Below, piece by piece: positions 32,852 through 41,945 of a DNA stretch of 64,000 nucleotides; the stretch's first letter is position 1; every line of letters begins with the position of its first letter. The notes beneath the pieces were generated by a model. It was not told the origin of the DNA. It saw nothing but the letters and a program-made list of their open reading frames with translations, and searched no databases. The position numbers and the translations under genes are program-made. Where the stretch lies: assembly GCF_000731315.1 (NCBI RefSeq), contig NZ_HG938354.1, positions 806,001-870,000 of the forward strand, given 5' to 3'. The stretch comes from Neorhizobium galegae bv. orientalis str. HAMBI 540. Lineage in GTDB: Bacteria > Pseudomonadota > Alphaproteobacteria > Rhizobiales > Rhizobiaceae.

Positions 32852-34540
32852 TTATCTGGCATAGAGGCGATCGAGACGCACGACCTTGCCCAGTACGGTC
32901 AGCGCGATCACGGTAAACAGGATCAGCACCGCTGAGATTGCATGCGCGGTCGGCTCCAGGCTGAAGGTCGATTCCGCGTAGATGCGGACCGGCAAAGTCG
33001 TCAGGCGGGCGGTGGTGAGGAAGCTGGTGACGGTGACTTCACCGAAGCTGAGCAGGAAGCCGACGATGCCCGCCGCAAACAGTCCCGGCGCCAGACCCGG
33101 CATGATGATCAGGAAGAAGCGTCGCACCGGGCTTGCCCCGAGGCTCGCCGCCGCCTCCTCCTGCGCCCGATCGAGCCCCATGACCGAGGTGGTCAGGAGC
33201 GTGATCGCAAACGGCAGGATGACGATCACGTGGATCGCCACGAGGCCGAGGAAAGGCGGGATGATCAGGTAGATCTGCAGCAGCCGCAGCATGCCGACGC
33301 CGATCGCCACATGCGGCAGCGACATCGGTAAAAGCCAGAAGGTCAACAGCGCGGACCGGCCCTTGAAGGGATAGCGGGCGAGCGCGAATGCGGCAGGCAG
33401 CGAGAGCGCCAGCGCCACCAGCATGGAAGTGACGGCAAGCCGCACCGACACCCAGAAGGCATCCGCATAGGTTCCGGCAAAAAACACCGCCTCATACCAT
33501 TTGAGGGTGAAACCGCGGAAGCCTGAAGCGGTTGCCTGCGGCACGTCGTTGAAACTCTGGACGCAGACCAGCACCAGCGGCAGCAGCAGGAGCAGCAACG
33601 AGGTTGCGAGCAGCAGCTTCGACACGATCGGTCCGAGGATGTCGATGATCGGCACCAGCCAGCGCGGAATGCTCCACGGATTGCTGGGTTTGCCCTTTAA
33701 CCACGGCATCAGGCGGTTGAGCGCGTAGGCGCAGAGCGCCGCAAAGGCGAGACCGGTGACGGTCATGATGATCGCAAGTGCGGCCGCAAGCGGTGCATTG
33801 AGGTTCTTGATCGCCTCCTGCAGCACCAGCATGCCGGTGGTCCAGACCTTCTTGCCGCCGAGCAGGGAGGCGGACACATAGGCCGTGGTCGCCATCAGGA
33901 AAACGATGACGGTGCCGGAACGCAGGCCCGGCAGCGACAGCGGCAGGTCGACGGTGAGAAACCGGACCGCCGGAGATGCGCCAAGGCTCTGCGCCGCCTC
34001 ATGAACGCGCGGCGAAGTGTTCTGCAGGTTGTCGTAGAGCGCCAGCACCATGAACGGCAGGAAGACCTGCGCCAATGCGACGGCGACCGCACCATGGGTG
34101 AACAGCATGTATCTCGCCGGCGGAATGCCGATCAGGCCGGTGACCGAATTGATCAGGCCCTCGGGCGCCAGCAGCAGGATGATGCCGAGCGAGCGCACCA
34201 CGACATTGGTCAATAGCGGAATGAGGATGACCGCAAACGCGGCCGCGCGGTATTTCACCGGCATCCGCGCCAGCCAGTGGGCGAGCGGATAACCGAGAAG
34301 CGCGGTGATCACGGTGACGCCAAGGCCGAGCAGGATGGTTTCGGAGACGACGCCGAAATAGAAGCCATCCGATACGATATCCCGGAACTGCGCGATCGAC
34401 GGCGCCAGGAACAGCGGGCCGAAAGGATCGGGATACTCGTGCAGGGAAAGCACGAGTACCACGAACATTGGCGCCGCGAAGGATAAAAGCAGCCAAAGGG
34501 TGACCGGCGCTGCAAGCGCCGGCCCGATCCAACGGTTCAT
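32852..34540 (-). CDS. Fused ABC transporter permease (two permease units in one chain)
   Basis: A 562-residue membrane protein made of two binding-protein-dependent permease units, each with about six helices and an EAA-type loop: VHEAAQSLGASPAVRFLTVD in unit 1 and QEEAAASLGASPVRRFFLII in unit 2. In most PotBC-type systems these are separate subunits; fusions occur in iron(III) FbpB-like systems. The ATG at 34540 overlaps the binding-protein stop by four bases, so the long N-terminal extension of the open frame is not real. It forms the membrane channel for the binding protein and ATPase encoded upstream in the same operon. Confidence 0.9.
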   Translation of the reverse strand: MNRWIGPALAAPVTLWLLLSFAAPMFVVLVLSLHEYPDPFGPLFLAPSIAQFRDIVSDGFYFGVVSETILLGLGVTVITALLGYPLAHWLARMPVKYRAAAFAVILIPLLTNVVVRSLGIILLLAPEGLINSVTGLIGIPPARYMLFTHGAVAVALAQVFLPFMVLALYDNLQNTSPRVHEAAQSLGASPAVRFLTVDLPLSLPGLRSGTVIVFLMATTAYVSASLLGGKKVWTTGMLVLQEAIKNLNAPLAAALAIIMTVTGLAFAALCAYALNRLMPWLKGKPSNPWSIPRWLVPIIDILGPIVSKLLLATSLLLLLLPLVLVCVQSFNDVPQATASGFRGFTLKWYEAVFFAGTYADAFWVSVRLAVTSMLVALALSLPAAFALARYPFKGRSALLTFWLLPMSLPHVAIGVGMLRLLQIYLIIPPFLGLVAIHVIVILPFAITLLTTSVMGLDRAQEEAAASLGASPVRRFFLIIMPGLAPGLFAAGIVGFLLSFGEVTVTSFLTTARLTTLPVRIYAESTFSLEPTAHAISAVLILFTVIALTVLGKVVRLDRLYAR

Positions 34541-35586
34541 CCCGCGATCTCCCGATCGTATTTCGCCTGCCATTTGGCGCGGCTGGCATTGATCACGTCC
34601 CAATCGAAATCGACGAGCTTGGCGACATTGGCATCGCCGAGCACGAGCTTCGACTTGATGTCGTCCGGCACGGTGATGTTGCTGACGGTCGGCGAGTAGT
34701 AGATCTGGCGTGCGTAGGCGAGCATGCAGGGTTCGGAAAGATGCAGGTTGATCCACTCTTCGGCGAGCTTCTGGTTCTTGGTGCCTTCGGTGATGCAGGC
34801 GACGTTCATCGAAAGCGCCTGTCCCTCGACCGGGGTGGCGATCGCTATATTGGGATTGCGCGTTTCGACATAGGACTGGGTGAAGCTGCCGAACTCGACG
34901 GAAAGGTCGGCGAGCTTCTGGTCGAACATTTCGAAGAGTTGCGCCTGGCTGCCCTGGATCGCCGCGAAGGGCTTCAGTTCCTTGACCTTTTCGAAGGCGA
35001 TGTCGGCGTTCTTCTCGTCGCCGCCCCAGACGCGGGCGGCCATCATCAACGCGGAAATGCCTTCGGCGCCCAGACCATCCGGCCAGGCGATACGGCCCTT
35101 CCATTCCGGGTTCCACATGTCCTTCCAGGAGGTGATCGGCTTCGACGCCTTGGTCTTGTCGTAGACGATCGTGCAGGGGTTGAAGGCAACCCCGTAACCG
35201 CCCTTGCGGGCGCTCGGATAGAGCGCTTCGAAGTTCTTGACGGCAGGCGTCGGCGCCTGGGTCACGCCGTCCTTCACCGCCTGGCGGCTTTCGAAGATGT
35301 TAAGGTAGAGAACATCAAAGCTCGGACGGCCGCGTTCCGCATAGGCGCGGGCGCGACGGTCACCGGTGCCGCCGAGAACGTAGCTGATCTTGCAGCCGTA
35401 TTTCTCGACCAGCGGCTTCTCGACATGTTCCTTGACGATCTTTTCCTGCGCGCCGCCCCAGATGCCGACGACCAGTTCGTCGCCCTTTTTCGGCTCCTGC
35501 GCGGAGGCGGGACGGATGATGTGGAACGGTGCGGCAAGGCCGGCACCGGCAATCAGCTTGTTGAATGTACGACGCGAGACGTTCAT
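34537..35586 (-). CDS. ABC transporter substrate-binding protein (PotD/F-like, Tat signal)
   Basis: A 349-residue periplasmic binding protein. A twin-arginine signal (NVSRRTFNKLIAGAGLAAPF) is followed by cleavage after ASA. Mature-chain features are typical of the extracellular solute-binding family 1/PotD group: DVLYLNIFESRQAVKDG, GGYGVAFNPCTIVYDKTK, SWKDMWNPEWKGRIAWPDGL, and a C-terminal WINLHLSEPCMLAYARQIYY segment. In polyamine proteins the YDKTK and W-x-D-LW-x-PE-xKG motifs are conserved; the ligand here could be a different organic compound given its neighbours. It lies 21 bases after the ATPase gene. Confidence 0.9.
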   Translation of the reverse strand: MNVSRRTFNKLIAGAGLAAPFHIIRPASAQEPKKGDELVVGIWGGAQEKIVKEHVEKPLVEKYGCKISYVLGGTGDRRARAYAERGRPSFDVLYLNIFESRQAVKDGVTQAPTPAVKNFEALYPSARKGGYGVAFNPCTIVYDKTKASKPITSWKDMWNPEWKGRIAWPDGLGAEGISALMMAARVWGGDEKNADIAFEKVKELKPFAAIQGSQAQLFEMFDQKLADLSVEFGSFTQSYVETRNPNIAIATPVEGQALSMNVACITEGTKNQKLAEEWINLHLSEPCMLAYARQIYYSPTVSNITVPDDIKSKLVLGDANVAKLVDFDWDVINASRAKWQAKYDREIAG

Positions 35587-35607
35587 GTCTTGGTTCCCCT
35601 TTTTTGA

Positions 35608-36633
35608 TCAGATGAATGTGGCGCCACCCGGCTGGGTCTGGATGCTGCACGGCGTCCCAAGGGGCGGAGGCGGCATATCCGAAGGCACGATCAGGCGGAT
35701 CGTGCCGCATGCGGATTGGATATCGGCTTCGTAGGTGTCGCCGAGGAAAGCTGCGTTGACGAGCGTGCCGGAGACATGCAGCGGCCCCGTCTCGCCGGAC
35801 AGTCTCAGGCGCGAGGCGCGCAGCACGAGACGGGTCGCACCTGACGGTGCCCCCTCGCATGTCAGCCCCGGCGCGGAGAACAGACCGTTCTCGGTCTTGC
35901 CTTCGATCACCGTGCGGGCGCCAAGGAAGGAGGCGGTGAACGGCGAATGCGGCCGGTCGCACAGCGCAACCGGCGTGCCGATTTCGGCCAGCAGTCCCTT
36001 GTTCATCACCGCGACGCGATCCGACATGGCAAGTGCTTCCTGCTGGTCATGAGTGACGAAAACGGTGGTGATGCCAAGTCGCTGCTGCAGCGTGCGGATT
36101 TCGGTGCGCATGTCGGCACGAAGATGGGCGTCGAGGTTGGACAGCGGCTCGTCGAGGAGGAGCACGTCCGGTTCGATCACCAGCGCGCGGGCAAGCGCCA
36201 CGCGCTGCTGCTGGCCGCCGGAAAGCTGGCCGGGATACCGATCGTAATAGCCGCCAAGCCCGACCGTATCGAGTGCTGCGGCAGCGCGGGCGCGGCTGTC
36301 GGCCTTGCCGACATGGCGCATGCGCAACCCAAAACCGACATTGTCGAGCGCCGTCAGATGGGGAAACAACGCGTAGGACTGGAAGACGACGCCGATATTG
36401 CGGGTATGCACCGGCCGCTTGCTGATGTCCTCGCCATTGAGAATGACGCGCCCTTCCGACGGCTGCACGAAGCCGGCGATCATCCGGAGCGTCGTCGTCT
36501 TGCCGCAGCCGGACGGCCCGAGCAGCGACAGAAGTTCGCCCTTGGCGACCTCGATCGTGAGGCCGCTGACGGCGACGGAATCGCCGTAAATAGCCGTGAT
36601 GTTGTCGAGCGTCAGGTAGTGCTTATGCGACAT
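35608..36633 (-). CDS. ABC transporter ATP-binding protein (PotA-like)
   Basis: A 341-residue ATPase. Walker A is GPSGCGKTT (near 40-48), the Q-loop is VVFQSYALFPHLTA, the ABC signature is LSGGQQQRVALARAL, Walker B is LLLDEPLSNLD, and the switch His is FVTHDQQEA. A C-terminal TOBE-like regulatory domain (about 235-341) follows, as in the PotA/MalK/FbpC group. It powers the fused permease encoded downstream. Its first 11 bases overlap the end of the CocE-like gene, so the two are translationally coupled. Confidence 0.95.
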   Translation of the reverse strand: MSHKHYLTLDNITAIYGDSVAVSGLTIEVAKGELLSLLGPSGCGKTTTLRMIAGFVQPSEGRVILNGEDISKRPVHTRNIGVVFQSYALFPHLTALDNVGFGLRMRHVGKADSRARAAAALDTVGLGGYYDRYPGQLSGGQQQRVALARALVIEPDVLLLDEPLSNLDAHLRADMRTEIRTLQQRLGITTVFVTHDQQEALAMSDRVAVMNKGLLAEIGTPVALCDRPHSPFTASFLGARTVIEGKTENGLFSAPGLTCEGAPSGATRLVLRASRLRLSGETGPLHVSGTLVNAAFLGDTYEADIQSACGTIRLIVPSDMPPPPLGTPCSIQTQPGGATFI

Positions 36634-38254
36634 TGTCGGGAGCCTCGGGCATGATCAGGCGCGAACGCGTCGTTCCGCCATGGCAGATGGAAATGGTGAT
36701 CGGTCGCCGCGCCATCTCGGGGACGGATGCGAACGGCTCGTTGCCGGGATGAATTTCGAAGACCGGCGCCCCGGCGCCCTGGAGCGAAAGCCGCAAGGCG
36801 AAACCTTCCAAAACGGTGACGCAGACCGGGCGCAGGCTGACGCGCGCGGAAACCTGCCCACCACCTTCAAGGCGGGCATAACCGGTGCTCAGCACCCTCG
36901 CCTCTCCAGACGGGGCGACGAGCGACAGCGTCGCGCAGAGGTCGAAACCTTCGGATTGCGTTTCGACCTCGATCTCGGCCGAGGCCTCGCCACCGAAGAA
37001 ACGCGCCACGTTGAAGGGCGCACTGGTATAGACGGCGACATCGGCGCGGTTGTCGTGGCCGCTGCGATCGACAAAACCGGCAGGTGTCCCGAGATGACCG
37101 CCGACAAGCGGCGTCGGACGGGTCGGATCGTGCACGAACGTGTCGCGGGCTTGCGCGCCGCTCTCCATCGACAGGCTACCGTCGCTGACCATGGCCGCGC
37201 CAAGGCCTGAGGACGAGAGGAAAAACTCGGCTTCGGAGCTGATGGGACGGTCCCCGAAATCGCACCAGAGCCGCCGCCCCATGTCGAACAACCTCACCGG
37301 CAGCGGCTTTTCGCCAAGACCCTTGAGATAGAAATCGAAAAAGGCCAGCTGCGCGCGGTCGATCGAGAGTTCCGCATTGGCTCCCATATCGGAGGCGCCG
37401 CCTGCACGGTTCCAGGGCGCATGTGCCCAGGGGCCGATCACCAGATGAGTGCTGTCCGGATGCCTGGCCCTGAACGCGGCATCTGCAGCCCAGGTGCCTT
37501 GAAGCAGGAAGTCCGCCCAACCGCCCGTGTGAAGGACCGGAATATCGAGCGGATCGTCGGCCAGTTGCGCGCCCGGCGACACCGCATCCCAATAGTCCTT
37601 CTCGTCCGCCACCCATTTGGCGAGATGCGATATGTTGGGCTGAGAGACGAGCAGGTCGCGGAGGGCCACATCGTCTCCGGCACCGCCGAGTGCCGCATAG
37701 GTTCTGGCATCCTCGCGCCGCGCAGCCGTCAGCCGGGCCATCTGTGCCGCCCAGCCGGCATTGAGCCCGAGCCGGAAGGCATCGCCTTCATAAGCCCAGT
37801 CGTCGCGCGGCATCCACGAGCCCATGGACGGCGCGATCGCATCCGGCCGGCCATTCCCCTTGCCGGCGATCGCCAGATACTGTGTCACTGCCTGGTAACT
37901 GAAGCCGTAGAGGCCGAGCTTGCCGTTGCTTCCCGGCAATCCTGACACCCATTCCAGCGTTCGCGCCCCATCCGCGATCTCGCTGACGAAAGCCTCGAAG
38001 ACGCCACCGGAATCGCCGCAGCCGCGCACGTCCTGGATGACGACAATATAGCCATGTGAGGCGTACCAGGAAGGATGGGCCAGCACGAGGGTGGAGGCGA
38101 TGGCCCGCCCGTAGGGCTGCCGCATCAAGAGGACCGGAAATGTGCCCTCCCCGACCGGGCAATAGATGTCGGACACCAGCACGACGCCGTCATCGAGCGA
38201 AAGCTCGCCCCTTTCGGGGCTGGCAACGTCGTATGGTGCGCGTGACGTCGTCAA
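36623..38254 (-). CDS. CocE/NonD (S15) family alpha/beta hydrolase
   Basis: A 543-residue serine hydrolase of the X-Pro dipeptidyl-peptidase S15/CocE group. The catalytic Ser is in GLYGFSYQAVTQ (G-x-S-Y-x, with Q where the family often has G). The Asp is in VLHTGGWADF and the His in IGPWAHAPWN. The N-terminal part (VLLMRQPYGRAI, IVVIQDVRGCGDSGG) is the hydrolase core, and the last 200 residues are the jelly-roll domain (DFGDRPISS, VAVYTSAPF). Such enzymes cleave esters or amides of imported compounds, e.g. cocaine esterase or cephalosporin acylase. It is in an operon with a creatininase-family enzyme, an acyl-CoA ligase and an ABC importer. Confidence 0.9.
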   Translation of the reverse strand: MTTSRAPYDVASPERGELSLDDGVVLVSDIYCPVGEGTFPVLLMRQPYGRAIASTLVLAHPSWYASHGYIVVIQDVRGCGDSGGVFEAFVSEIADGARTLEWVSGLPGSNGKLGLYGFSYQAVTQYLAIAGKGNGRPDAIAPSMGSWMPRDDWAYEGDAFRLGLNAGWAAQMARLTAARREDARTYAALGGAGDDVALRDLLVSQPNISHLAKWVADEKDYWDAVSPGAQLADDPLDIPVLHTGGWADFLLQGTWAADAAFRARHPDSTHLVIGPWAHAPWNRAGGASDMGANAELSIDRAQLAFFDFYLKGLGEKPLPVRLFDMGRRLWCDFGDRPISSEAEFFLSSSGLGAAMVSDGSLSMESGAQARDTFVHDPTRPTPLVGGHLGTPAGFVDRSGHDNRADVAVYTSAPFNVARFFGGEASAEIEVETQSEGFDLCATLSLVAPSGEARVLSTGYARLEGGGQVSARVSLRPVCVTVLEGFALRLSLQGAGAPVFEIHPGNEPFASVPEMARRPITISICHGGTTRSRLIMPEAPDNVA

Positions 38255-38258
38255 GTCA

Positions 38259-39080
38259 TCAGCCCTTGTAGATGGTTTTGGAAGTGATCCGGTCGAGCGG
38301 GAAATCCAGGACTTCCTTGATCAGCTTCAGGAGGTTGGCGGCGCTGCGCTCGACATAAAGCCGGCCGCGCTCGGCATCGCCGGCAGCGGCATTGCCGCAA
38401 GCGCCGGAGGGCTGCACATCCTGGGTCTGCCAGCCGTAACCGATCCGCCCTTCCGGCATCAGCAACCCGCCGGCTGCTTCCAGCTCGACGGAGACGGGAA
38501 CGAAATCCTCGGCATATTGCATGTCGATCAGCTCGCGATGCAGATGCAGCATGACGCTGGTTTCCGCCTCGCCCCCATGGATACCGTGCTTCATCTCATG
38601 GGCGCTGAACAGGTCGGAGAAATCGGCGCCGGCGCTTGCCCAGGCGCTGACGGCGAACATGCCGAGCTTGATGCGCAGCTCGCGGCAGACGATGTCCATC
38701 ACCTGCGGCTGGCCGCCATGCGAATTGACAAAGATGATCTTGCGGCAACCGGCCCGGTTGACGCTTTCGCCGAGCTCGAACCACATCTTGGCGAGCGTGT
38801 CGTAATTGAAGGTGAGCGTGCCTGGATAGGCGGTATGCTCGACCGACTTGCCGACCGGCATCATCGGCAGGACCAGAACCGGCAGGTCGTCACCCATCAG
38901 CTCGACGGTGCGGGCAACGACGCCGGCATTGATCGCGGCATCGACGCGAACCGGCAGATGCGGACCGTGCTGCTCGACGGCGGCGATCGGCAGGATCGCC
39001 ACGAACTTTTCCATCTCGAATTCGGAGAAATCCCGTGCCGTATGATCCCACCACCAATGCGATTTCAGTTTCATGGTCAT
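38259..39080 (-). CDS. Creatininase family amidohydrolase
   Basis: A 273-residue protein of the creatininase fold. Metal-binding motifs are visible: AAVEQHGPHLPVRVD (Glu, His, Asp), FVNSHGGQPQV (His) and HGIHGGEAETSVML (Glu). All canonical ligands seem to be present, so an active dinuclear metal hydrolase is likely. The family includes creatininase and the 3-dehydro amide hydrolase MftE-like enzymes, which cleave cyclic amides or amide bonds. It follows the acyl-CoA ligase gene by 15 bases and precedes CocE by four. It probably takes part in breakdown of the imported compound. Confidence 0.9.
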   Translation of the reverse strand: MTMKLKSHWWWDHTARDFSEFEMEKFVAILPIAAVEQHGPHLPVRVDAAINAGVVARTVELMGDDLPVLVLPMMPVGKSVEHTAYPGTLTFNYDTLAKMWFELGESVNRAGCRKIIFVNSHGGQPQVMDIVCRELRIKLGMFAVSAWASAGADFSDLFSAHEMKHGIHGGEAETSVMLHLHRELIDMQYAEDFVPVSVELEAAGGLLMPEGRIGYGWQTQDVQPSGACGNAAAGDAERGRLYVERSAANLLKLIKEVLDFPLDRITSKTIYKG

Positions 39081-39095
39081 GTCCTCGATTGTCGC

Positions 39096-40610
39096 TCAGG
39101 CCGCAGCGGCGCGTGCCGCCAACTCCGCCTTGGCGATCTTGCCGGTGGGGGTCATGGGAAGTTCGGTCAGTGAAATGACCGTCATGACGGAGAGGTCGTA
39201 GGGAACCGTGCCAGCGATCTGCGCCTTTGCGGCCTCACCATCGACCGGCGCGGCAGCCTGTACAAAGGCGACCGGCCGGGTCTTCATCGCGGGGTCGGGC
39301 ACGCCGACGACCGCTGCCTGCTCGATGCCGGCCACCGTCGAAAGCGCCTCTTCCACGTCGCGAGGGTACCAGGTCTTGCCGCCCACTTCGAGAAGCTCGG
39401 AGCGGCGCCCCATCATGGTGACAAAACCGTGCCGGTCGATCATGCCGATATCGCCGGTCCACAGCCAGCCGTCACGCAGCGTCTCGGCGGTCTTTTCGGG
39501 CTTGCCCCAGTAACCCCACATGAAGCCGCCGCGGAGTGCGATTTCGCCGACGGAGCCGCAGGCAAGTTCGGAACCGTCGGAATTGAGGATGCGCACTTCC
39601 TTGTCCGGAAGCGGCATGCCGGCGCGTCGGGTCTCGATGTCGGCGGCATCGAGCTTCGGAAAGCCCAGCGCCACGAAACCGCCGAGCTCGGATTGGCCGT
39701 AGCTTTCGACCAGCGGCAGCTTCAGCTTCTCCTGCCAGCCAGCCTTGAGAACCGGTGGAACCGGACCGCCGCCGGACATGCTCATGCGCAGCTTGGAAGG
39801 CGAATGGCCCCGGATGGCGGCTTCGTTGAGCACGTCGGTGAGGATCGGCGGATTGGCGATCAACATGGTGGCGCCGCGGGCTTCCAGCGCATCAAAGCCG
39901 GTCGCTTGAGTCCAGCGGCCCATGACATTGATGGCCGCACCACGCGACAGCTGCGGCAGGAGATTGCCGACCAGCTGATAGGAGCTCGACAGCGCGCTCG
40001 GGCCGAACGAAACGTCGGCCGCGGTGATCTGCAGCCGCTCGGCGATGCAGCGGGTCGCCCTCACCGTCGGCTCGTGCTTCAGGCAGGCACCCTTCGGTTT
40101 GCCGGTCGTCCCGGACGTATAGGAAAGATGGGCAATCGCATCTTCGTTGCCCGGATCGGCAGGCGCCTGCAGGGCAGCCGCCATCAGGTCCGGCAGAGAA
40201 TGAGCGCCTAGTTGCGGGCCGTCCATGCAGATCAAGGCCCGGATTGTCGGCACGCCGGCGGCCGCCGCACTCACCTGCTCATGCTTGTCGTGGGTATAAA
40301 CGACCACCGTCGGCTGGTGATCGCCGAAATAATAGGCAAGTTCGTCGGCGAATTTGACGTTTACGAGAGCTGAAATCGCCCCGAGCCGCCAGCAGCCGAG
40401 CATCATGGTCAGATAGTCCATGCCGTTATGGGCAAAGATCGTCACCCGATCGCCCGGCTTGACGCCGAAACTGTGCAGCGCGCCGGCAGCCCTTTCCATG
40501 GCATCGACGGCCTGCGCATAGGTCAGGCTCTTGTCGCGATCGACCCAGTGGAAACACGCATGGTCCGGATCGCGATTGGCGCCATCCACGAGAAGAGTGT
40601 GCATCAACAT
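39096..40610 (-). CDS. AMP-dependent acyl-CoA synthetase/ligase
   Basis: A 504-residue adenylate-forming ligase of the ANL superfamily. The phosphate-binding loop is HLSYTSGTTGKPKGACLKH, an A5-like motif is SYGQSELGG, a D-x-x hinge region is WLWTGDIGMIDRHGFVTMMG, and the C-terminal lysine is in PMTPTGKIAKAEL. Length and motif order are normal. The start at 40610 (MLMHTLL) is preferred; the upstream part of the open frame is not protein-like. It is the first structural gene of the six-gene operon and probably activates an acid released by the hydrolases. Confidence 0.9.
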   Translation of the reverse strand: MLMHTLLVDGANRDPDHACFHWVDRDKSLTYAQAVDAMERAAGALHSFGVKPGDRVTIFAHNGMDYLTMMLGCWRLGAISALVNVKFADELAYYFGDHQPTVVVYTHDKHEQVSAAAAGVPTIRALICMDGPQLGAHSLPDLMAAALQAPADPGNEDAIAHLSYTSGTTGKPKGACLKHEPTVRATRCIAERLQITAADVSFGPSALSSSYQLVGNLLPQLSRGAAINVMGRWTQATGFDALEARGATMLIANPPILTDVLNEAAIRGHSPSKLRMSMSGGGPVPPVLKAGWQEKLKLPLVESYGQSELGGFVALGFPKLDAADIETRRAGMPLPDKEVRILNSDGSELACGSVGEIALRGGFMWGYWGKPEKTAETLRDGWLWTGDIGMIDRHGFVTMMGRRSELLEVGGKTWYPRDVEEALSTVAGIEQAAVVGVPDPAMKTRPVAFVQAAAPVDGEAAKAQIAGTVPYDLSVMTVISLTELPMTPTGKIAKAELAARAAAA

Positions 40611-40752
40611 TTCGAAATTCCCCGGCGCTAAATCTGCCTGCTCAATTCTTTGGCAGATGTAAATCCTGCCTTCAGCATGAGCAAATTTGCGCCGGAGGTG
40701 AATGCCATGGCCGTCGATAGCGGGTATATCCGTTTGCTTATACCTGCCGGCC

Positions 40753-41736
40753 TCAAGAGGCAGCCCGCAGCGGGATTGCGGATGGCGCGGGGTGGAGTGT
40801 CTGGTCGAAGCGGCGGGCGACGGTGCGGATGACATTGCGCAGCCACCGGTTGGCGCCGCTGTTGTGAGCCCGCTCGTGCCACAACAGATAGAGGTTCATC
40901 TGGTCGAACTCCCTCGGCGCCTCGACGAGCTGCAGATGATTGGCCGGCGCATTGGCGACGATATATTCCGCATAGGGTCGCGCCGTGGTGAAGATCAGGT
41001 CTGTTTCGGCAAGGATTGCCGGGATCAGCGCATATTCCGGAACCGACATGGCGATGCGGCGGCGCATTCCAAGCTGCGCCAGTCGTCCGTCGATCGGGCT
41101 ATAGACGGCGTTGGAGCCGGGCGTCGGCGAGACATGGTCGGCATCGAGATAATCATCGAGCAGAAGGCGCCCGCGCTTCGCCAGCGGATTCGATTTCTGC
41201 ACTACGCAGGCGATGTCGCAATGCAGGAGCGTGCTCGATTTCAGGCTCTGCTGCGGCGCCGGCCAATTGCCGATCACCATGTCCACCCGGCCCGACCCCA
41301 GATCCTCGATCAGGTCGCTCTGTTCCGAGGGCGCGAAGAAGTCCACCGATATACCCGGCGCCTCGTGGCGGATGCTGGTGGCGATCGGCGGAATGAGGAA
41401 GGTGCCGAAGCAGTTGACCGCGGCAATCCGCATCCGGCTGTGAACCATGCCGGGATCGAACTGGCTGCTGCGGTTGAGTGTATCCAGGAGGCCTTCGAGC
41501 ATGGCCGCGATCGAGGCCATCACCTCTTCGCCGCGCTCGGTCAGCACCAGTTTCTGGCCGCTGCGCACGAGAAGCGGATCCGCAAAGATCTCGCGCGCCT
41601 TCTTCAGGCAGGCACTGACGGCCGGCTGACTGTGTCCGAGCAGCACGGCGACCTTGGAGACATTGCGCTCCCTCAGCAGCAGATAGGTGGTGCGCAGCAA
41701 CCTGACGTCGATAGAGGGATTTATGTTCGCGTACAC
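40753..41736 (-). CDS. LysR family transcriptional regulator
   Basis: A 327-residue LysR protein. The HTH is SIDVRLLRTTYLLLRERNVS followed by VAVLLGHSQPAVSACLKKAR. The effector domain includes VDMVIGNWPAP and SPTPGSNAVYSPIDGR. The best start is GTG at 41736 with GAGGAAA upstream; ATG starts further upstream are less good. It lies 142 bases upstream of the acyl-CoA ligase gene on the same strand and is divergent from the lipid operon starting at 41946. It probably controls the catabolic/ABC operon, and could also affect the divergent promoter. Confidence 0.88.
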   Translation of the reverse strand: MYANINPSIDVRLLRTTYLLLRERNVSKVAVLLGHSQPAVSACLKKAREIFADPLLVRSGQKLVLTERGEEVMASIAAMLEGLLDTLNRSSQFDPGMVHSRMRIAAVNCFGTFLIPPIATSIRHEAPGISVDFFAPSEQSDLIEDLGSGRVDMVIGNWPAPQQSLKSSTLLHCDIACVVQKSNPLAKRGRLLLDDYLDADHVSPTPGSNAVYSPIDGRLAQLGMRRRIAMSVPEYALIPAILAETDLIFTTARPYAEYIVANAPANHLQLVEAPREFDQMNLYLLWHERAHNSGANRWLRNVIRTVARRFDQTLHPAPSAIPLRAAS

Positions 41737-41945
41737 GGCCGTTTCCTCTTGCAGGCGGATCGCGGGACGCGATGCAAGTGATGTGCCACCTAACGAACTT
41801 GTATTGCTCCGGCGGTGGAGGGCGTATGAGTGGCGCGGCAGCATCTTCGCGATTTTTCAGCTGGACGTCTGCGAAGTTCCTTTCTTCCGGCGATGACGGT
41901 GCTAGAGTTCGGCCGGCGCGATCACGAACTTCGGCCGGGGGGTGG

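Noticed and set aside
34541..35116. N-terminal extension of the fused permease to 754 residues.
   Set aside because: It overlaps the binding-protein gene and its sequence is Arg-rich shadow translation. The ATG at 34540 in a 4-bp overlap is the natural start.
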